Positions 59,339 through 64,000 of a stretch of DNA of 64,000 bases are shown here, piece by piece. The notes under the pieces are model-generated. The model saw only the letters and a program-made list of their open reading frames with translations, was not told where the DNA came from and did not search any database. Source of the stretch: Desulfobacteraceae bacterium (GTDB taxonomy: Bacteria > Desulfobacterota > Desulfobacteria > Desulfobacterales > Desulfosarcinaceae); assembly GCA_003599575.1 (NCBI GenBank), contig QZKV01000074.1, forward strand, positions 34,631 through 98,630, read 5' to 3'. How positions within the stretch are numbered: the stretch's first letter is position 1; the number at the start of each line of letters is the position of its first letter. Made by a program: the position numbers and the translations under genes.

Positions 59339-61237
59339 ATGAAACCATTGCCGATCATGAAAGCCGTCGGGCTGGCATTCGTGCTGCTGGCCTGTGCCTG
59401 CATGGCGCCCTCGCGCAGCCTGCTGGTGGGGACACCCGATGACGTCATCAAGCAGCGGGCTGCGCGGATGCCCGCGCCGCTGTGGCAGATCCCGCTTGGG
59501 CCGGCATTGATCGAGGAGATGCAGCTGCTTGGTCCCGACCGGCTGCTCGTCGGCATGATCAAGGATTATCCTGGGCTGCCCAGCCTCGCTTATATGCTCG
59601 TCGATACGGCCAGGGGAGAGGTGCTGTGGCGTTATCCAAGAAACGAGGCCGCAGGCTCATACGTGCTATTGCTCGCCTTCAAGGATTTGCTTCTTTTCAG
59701 GATCGAAAAAGGCAAGACAACATCCCTGCTCGCCCTGGACCCGCAGACCGGAAGCAAGCTATGGGCCTGGCCTGGCGAGGACGGCCGCGCACAGTACTTG
59801 CCTGTGCCGGCCGCAGGTCGCATCGTTGTGGCCGTCGCCGGTGAAAATACAATGCAAATCAAGGCGCTGAATCTGAAAGACGGCGCCGTCCTCTGGGAGA
59901 AGTCGCAACCGGCTGCAGGCGCGGCAGCGCCTGTTCCCATTGTGGACGGCCAAGATATTCTTTGCTTTGCAGGAGGCATCGAGCGCCTGTCTTCCATCGA
60001 TGGACACCGTGTCTTTTTGCAGCCCGACCTGATCCTGGACGAAAACTGCCCGCCCCCCCGAATAGACGGCGACGATTTGTGGCTGGTGGATTCGGCCCAA
60101 AGACTGGTTCGCATGAATGCCGTGGGCGGCAGCATATACTGGGCGGCCGATCTGCCGGCAAGTGTCATTTACACCAACATCTATCCCCTGGACGGCAAAG
60201 CCTACCTGCGGGCCATTGCCCGGAGCGGTGCTTCCCTTCTCCATCTGGTGCGCCGGGATACCGGCAGAATCGACTGGACGTATACGGGCAAAGAGCAAAG
60301 TGTCAGCAACCTGGTGGAGAAAAACGGCCTGCTCTACTTCGGAACGCCGACCTCGCTGGTGGCCCTCGACGGCAGGAGCGGCCGGCAGGTATTTTCCAGC
60401 CGCGCCACGACCACGGGAAGGGCTTTCCCGGTACGCATCCGCAGCGTGTCCGATCGCATCGTCTATATCGGTGAGCTCGTGGTGGCGGCCTTTGATGCCA
60501 GGACCGGTGCACTCAAATACAGTCACGGCATGACCCCGATCTGTCCCGAATGCCATCTCAACGGGCTGGACGCGGCCGTCCCGCGCCTCAAAGAAGAATT
60601 GCAGGCGGCCTCCGGCAAACCCATCGGGAACCTGGGAGAGCTGTCCCGATTCACCTCTGCGGAAACGGTGCGCTACCAGAATTTGGCCAACAGCTACTCG
60701 GCACAGGCGCGCAGCGCCGCCGGCCGCGGCGACTATATCGGCAGCGACATCGCCTCCATGAAGTCTTCCTTTGCCCGGCATGAATCAACGCTGCAGGCCA
60801 ACGCCGCCTTCGCCTATGCCGTGGTGGACTTGGGACTGGCCGTTCGCAGGGCCCTCGAGACCGCAGCGATCCGGACCTCGATCGAACGGCAGGCGTTGTT
60901 CCGCAAATCGATTTTGAGGGCCTATAACCACGCCGAATCTGCAGAATATGTGGTTCGGCCGCATCTGGATTGGATCCGCGCCGGCGAAAGCTTCACGACG
61001 CTTGCGGTGGTGCACCTGCCCAGCGGGAAGCGCCGCGACACCTGTCTGTCTCCCGAATACCTGAGTTACGGCCTGTGGAACCTGATGGACTTTGACAGCG
61101 GCATCGTCTACCACCACGGCATCGGCATGAATCCATCCCGCTATGTGTTGAGCGAAGCCCGCCGGTTGTATCCGTACGAAAGCGCGCGCACCATCCAGAC
61201 CTTTTTGATCGCCGTGCCGATTGACTTGCCTCGCTAA
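59339..61237 (+). CDS. Lipoprotein with PQQ-like beta-propeller
   Basis: ATG 59339 opens a signal peptide with lipobox LLACAC. About residues 45-400 are PQQ/BamB-like propeller blades, e.g. DTARGEVLWRY, DPQTGSKLWAW, NLKDGAVLWEK, DTGRIDWTYTG and DGRSGRQVFSS. A Cys pair CPECH (about 401) and a helical C-terminal domain (about 405-632) follow. GGGGAGG lies upstream of the ATG. Propellers of this type are protein-binding scaffolds rather than enzymes when the PQQ ligands are missing. It is the last gene of the plus-strand locus. Confidence 0.75.
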   Translation: MKPLPIMKAVGLAFVLLACACMAPSRSLLVGTPDDVIKQRAARMPAPLWQIPLGPALIEEMQLLGPDRLLVGMIKDYPGLPSLAYMLVDTARGEVLWRYPRNEAAGSYVLLLAFKDLLLFRIEKGKTTSLLALDPQTGSKLWAWPGEDGRAQYLPVPAAGRIVVAVAGENTMQIKALNLKDGAVLWEKSQPAAGAAAPVPIVDGQDILCFAGGIERLSSIDGHRVFLQPDLILDENCPPPRIDGDDLWLVDSAQRLVRMNAVGGSIYWAADLPASVIYTNIYPLDGKAYLRAIARSGASLLHLVRRDTGRIDWTYTGKEQSVSNLVEKNGLLYFGTPTSLVALDGRSGRQVFSSRATTTGRAFPVRIRSVSDRIVYIGELVVAAFDARTGALKYSHGMTPICPECHLNGLDAAVPRLKEELQAASGKPIGNLGELSRFTSAETVRYQNLANSYSAQARSAAGRGDYIGSDIASMKSSFARHESTLQANAAFAYAVVDLGLAVRRALETAAIRTSIERQALFRKSILRAYNHAESAEYVVRPHLDWIRAGESFTTLAVVHLPSGKRRDTCLSPEYLSYGLWNLMDFDSGIVYHHGIGMNPSRYVLSEARRLYPYESARTIQTFLIAVPIDLPR

Positions 61238-61244
61238 GCAGCAA

Positions 61245-61800
61245 ATTGGGTGCCCAAGCCGAGTCCCTTTGGCCCTGATACCCAAGAGGGCTTTCACATT
61301 CTCAATGAAAGACCTGCTCCCCACTGCGATGCTGCAATTCCATTCATCTTCACGGTATATCGCTTCGTTACTCAGGTATTCCCCTACCCATCCCCGGTGG
61401 CTGGTCCTTAGCCGATCATAGGATGCAGCTCCCAGCAGACCTTGGAGCCTCTCGTAATCGATCAGGATGTTCTTTCTTCGAGGTTCCTGGATCTCATTGT
61501 AACCGCAGAAAAGGCCACATGGCTGGATGGCTGACCACGCCGGCACGCACCATATTCGTGTCGATATAAACCATGCATCGTGTCAGGTGACCGCCGCTTT
61601 CTACAGCGGTTGCGTGATAACGCATCACCGCCGTCGACCAACACTGCGCCGAAGCCTCGTTAGACGGACCAGTCGATCTCCGGCCGGGGGATATCGCTGT
61701 GCCGGCCATGTAGAAAAATCCAGCGGAGCGCGCCGCCGGCAACGAGCTTGCGAGTGGATGGATTTTCGGGTATTTCATTATGTCGAGATATGGGTAAGAT
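61245..61800 (-). pseudogene. REP-associated tyrosine (Y1) transposase remnant
   Basis: On the minus strand, in at least three frames, lie LVAGGALRWIFLHGRHSDIPRPEIDW, MRYHATAVESGGHLTRCMVYIDTNMVRAGVVSHPAMWPF and GYNEIQEPRRKNILIDYERLQGLLG...WNCSIAVGSRSFIENVKALLG. These match successive parts of a RAYT/IS200-like transposase (YHATAxE, YIDxNMVRAGVV, GSxxF). The central part, with the HUH motif and catalytic Tyr, is deleted and the frame broken, so it is inactive. Such genes are linked to REP palindromes; candidate ones lie upstream of rmuC. Confidence 0.75.
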
Positions 61801-62065
61801 CGGAATGAAACAGGAGCAACCGATATTCAAGATAACCGGTGACGGTTGTCCCGGATGCGGTCGATCTCTGAAAACAGATTTCTGAATGTAAATGACGCTG
61901 CCGGCCGGTTGAGGCTCACACTCCGGACATCTGAACCTTGAAACCAAAAAACCGCAATAGTTGAGATCGAACCACATCCGCATGCATCCGCGGCCCATCT
62001 TGGTTTTGAAATACGGGCCCTGGTTTGCGCGAAACGATACGGATGTTAATGAAGGAAACTACGCC

Positions 62066-64000
62066 ATGAGGTCGATTGCCTTCATTTTTGTAAAAGCCCT
62101 GATGGTCATCTGGGTGGCGGTTCTATACCCGGCTTTCCGGCCTTGCCATGCGGCGGAGGACCAGGATCCGGCGGAAAAGGCGGTGGATTTTACCAAATTT
62201 TCCTTAGAGGAGCTGAAAAATGTCCAAATCATATCGGTCTCCAAAAAGCCTGAAATGGTATCGGACGTGGCCGCGGCCGTTTATGTGATCACTAAGGAGG
62301 ACATCCGCAGGTCGGGCGCCACCAGCATTCCCGAGGCCCTGCGCCTGGCGCCCGGCGTGCACGTGGCACGCATCAGCGCCACGGATTGGGCGGTCAACAT
62401 CCGCGGACTGAACAACCAGTTTGCGCAAAATCTGCTCGTGCTGATCGACGGCCGAAGTGTTTATACGCACGTGTTTTCAGGCGTCTTCTGGGACATTCAG
62501 GACACGGTGATGGAGGATATCGACCGTATCGAAGTCATTCGAGGGCCGGGGGCCGCGCTTTGGGGCGCCAACGCGGTCAACGGCGTGATCAATATCATCA
62601 CCAAGCGGGCCAAGGAGACGCAGGGCGGGCAGGCCGTTGCTCTGGGCGGCAGCGAAGAGCAGATCGGCAGCCTGCGCTACGGCGGCACGCTCGGCGAACA
62701 GGCCTTTTATCGTGCCTACGGAAAATTTTTCAATCGGGGCGAGTTGCGCCATGTGGGACTGAGTCCGGAGGAGGATACCGCCGATCAATCGAGCGATAAC
62801 TGGCGGTCCGGCCGCGGGGGATTCCGGGTCGATCGGGCGCCCGGACAAGGCCTGCCGAATGGCGCATCGAATTCCTTCACGCTGCAGGGCGAAGCTTACA
62901 GCAACCGATATGATAAGGAATTCGCGCGACGGTCGATCATATTCCCGAGTTTGACGTCAGCCCGGTCTGAAACGTCGGAAGCCGTAGGATGGCATATGTT
63001 GGGCCGCTGGCAGCACACCATCGCTCATGATTCCGAAACCATCCTGCAACTATATTACGATTTTGCTCAAAAAGATTATGATCCGGGTAGCGGCACAGTC
63101 GGTACGGCCGACCTGGATTTTCAGCACCGCTTGACTCTGGCCGAGAGACACGAGGTCGTTTGGGGCCTTGAATACAAATTCATATCTGATGAGTTTGACG
63201 ACAGCCCCAATGTTGCCATGGCTCCGAGAGAGTTGAATCAGAGCCTGTGGAGCACCTTCATCCACGACGAGATCGTGATACTGCCGCAACTTTTAACCCT
63301 TATCGCCGGTTCGAAATTTGAACACAATGAGTTTACCGGTCTTGAAATCCAACCGAGCATCAGAATGCTGTACACACCCTATCGGGTGTTTTCACTGTGG
63401 GCGGCTGTATCGAGGGCGGTCAGAGTGCCTTCCCGGCTTGAACTGCACGGCCGGACGAGCGACTTTGTCGAACTGCCCGCCCTAAACCCGGATGGGCCGG
63501 TGGAGGTCATCACGCAAGGAAACAGCGGTCTTTCGTCTGAAAAACTCATTGCCTATGAACTCGGTTTGCGCCTTAAGCCGGCCGCAACGCTTTGGCTCGA
63601 CACGACCCTGTTTTTTAATGACTATGACAGGCTGGTCGGGCTCGAACTGAACGAAAGCGCCTCGTCAGGCAACCAGTTTATTCTGGAATACAAAAACAAC
63701 ACGGCCGGCGAAGCGTATGGATTGGAAGTGGTTGTGGATTGGAAAGCCACCGCCAAATGGCTGTTGGGTTTTTCCTATACCTATTTGCACACCCAGATCG
63801 AGGAAAATCAGGTTGATGAACCGAACCTGGCTGCACTCATTTCGGAGGGCAGTAATCCCCGTCATTTATTCTCCATACGCTCGTCTTTGGATATCACTCC
63901 GAAGATCAATTTTGATTTGTGGTTCCGCTTTGTGAGCAGTCTGCCCGAAAGGGACGTAGACAAATACTCGGTTATGGATGCCCGGTTGGCCTGGAAGATT
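62066..64000 (+). CDS. TonB-dependent receptor (partial, runs off the window)
   Basis: About 645 residues are visible with no stop. GAAGGAAACT precedes ATG 62066. The sequence shows a signal peptide (cleavage near CHAAED), the FSLEELKNVQIISVSKKPE lead-in and a plug domain (VYVITKEDIRRSGATSIPEALRLAPGVHVARI...NIRGLNNQFAQNLLVLIDGRSVY...DRIEVIRGPGAALWGANAVNGVINIITK). Beta-barrel strands then follow to the window edge. Such receptors import siderophores, cobamides or glycans through the outer membrane. The ligand cannot be told; a cobamide transporter would suit the corrinoid enzymes here, but no btu gene is adjacent. Confidence 0.9.
   Translation, partial: MRSIAFIFVKALMVIWVAVLYPAFRPCHAAEDQDPAEKAVDFTKFSLEELKNVQIISVSKKPEMVSDVAAAVYVITKEDIRRSGATSIPEALRLAPGVHVARISATDWAVNIRGLNNQFAQNLLVLIDGRSVYTHVFSGVFWDIQDTVMEDIDRIEVIRGPGAALWGANAVNGVINIITKRAKETQGGQAVALGGSEEQIGSLRYGGTLGEQAFYRAYGKFFNRGELRHVGLSPEEDTADQSSDNWRSGRGGFRVDRAPGQGLPNGASNSFTLQGEAYSNRYDKEFARRSIIFPSLTSARSETSEAVGWHMLGRWQHTIAHDSETILQLYYDFAQKDYDPGSGTVGTADLDFQHRLTLAERHEVVWGLEYKFISDEFDDSPNVAMAPRELNQSLWSTFIHDEIVILPQLLTLIAGSKFEHNEFTGLEIQPSIRMLYTPYRVFSLWAAVSRAVRVPSRLELHGRTSDFVELPALNPDGPVEVITQGNSGLSSEKLIAYELGLRLKPAATLWLDTTLFFNDYDRLVGLELNESASSGNQFILEYKNNTAGEAYGLEVVVDWKATAKWLLGFSYTYLHTQIEENQVDEPNLAALISEGSNPRHLFSIRSSLDITPKINFDLWFRFVSSLPERDVDKYSVMDARLAWKI

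Noticed and set aside
60785..61546. 253-codon minus-strand frame as a full gene
   Set aside because: Only its upstream part (above about 61245) resembles a transposase; the rest is antisense to the propeller lipoprotein.

Overview
The window reads as a GC-rich chromosomal segment of an anaerobic, CO2-fixing or acetyl-CoA-oxidising member of Desulfobacterota, most likely Desulfobacterales (Desulfosarcina-like). This is inferred from a complete CODH/acetyl-CoA synthase operon with Desulfobacterota-like subunits, a TRAP transporter, multi-PAS histidine kinases and many Gly-rich lipoproteins. The species cannot be named from sequence alone.

Layout. 1-2937 is an AT-richer accessory end: small orphan genes, a broken secreted nuclease, a Cas2/SinR-like gene, and finally a 45-base 3' half of a tRNA that looks like an attachment-site scar. 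2938-5460 holds wreckage of a Fic gene and a type I restriction HsdR gene. 5523-24718 is ordinary chromosome: OsmC, a lone AAA ATPase, an esterase, an Fe-S protein, three sensor kinases, an MBL hydrolase, DUF302, a hydrolase-adenylate cyclase fusion, a glycogen-debranching/glycosyltransferase pair and a diguanylate cyclase. 25119-27691 carries an SDR and a ThDP-dependent enzyme on the minus strand.

28029-36417 is the carbonyl branch of the Wood-Ljungdahl pathway on the minus strand, transcribed acsD-acsA/cooS-acsB-acsC-acsE. The CFeSP small subunit has a long Ala/Lys/Glu tail. Two hairpins, one terminator-like, lie inside the operon, and the nickel-insertion ATPase is absent from the window. 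37287-40340 is a TRAP transporter (small and large permeases plus a TAT-type binding protein). rmuC (40989-42599) is bracketed by copies of a ~118-base inverted repeat.

42973-61237 is the most interesting stretch: about 18 kb, all on the plus strand. A 1547-residue propeller/beta-barrel fusion protein comes first. A CsgG-like lipoprotein, a sigma-70 family factor, a soluble zinc-finger anti-sigma-like protein and a membrane-anchored CHAT (caspase-like) protease with TPRs and its own CsgG-like C-terminal domain follow. Then come five secreted or lipoprotein genes, one with twelve 27-residue repeats. The arrangement suggests an envelope module in which proteolysis may control a sigma factor. 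The window ends with a decayed REP-associated (Y1) transposase and a TonB-dependent receptor that runs off the edge.
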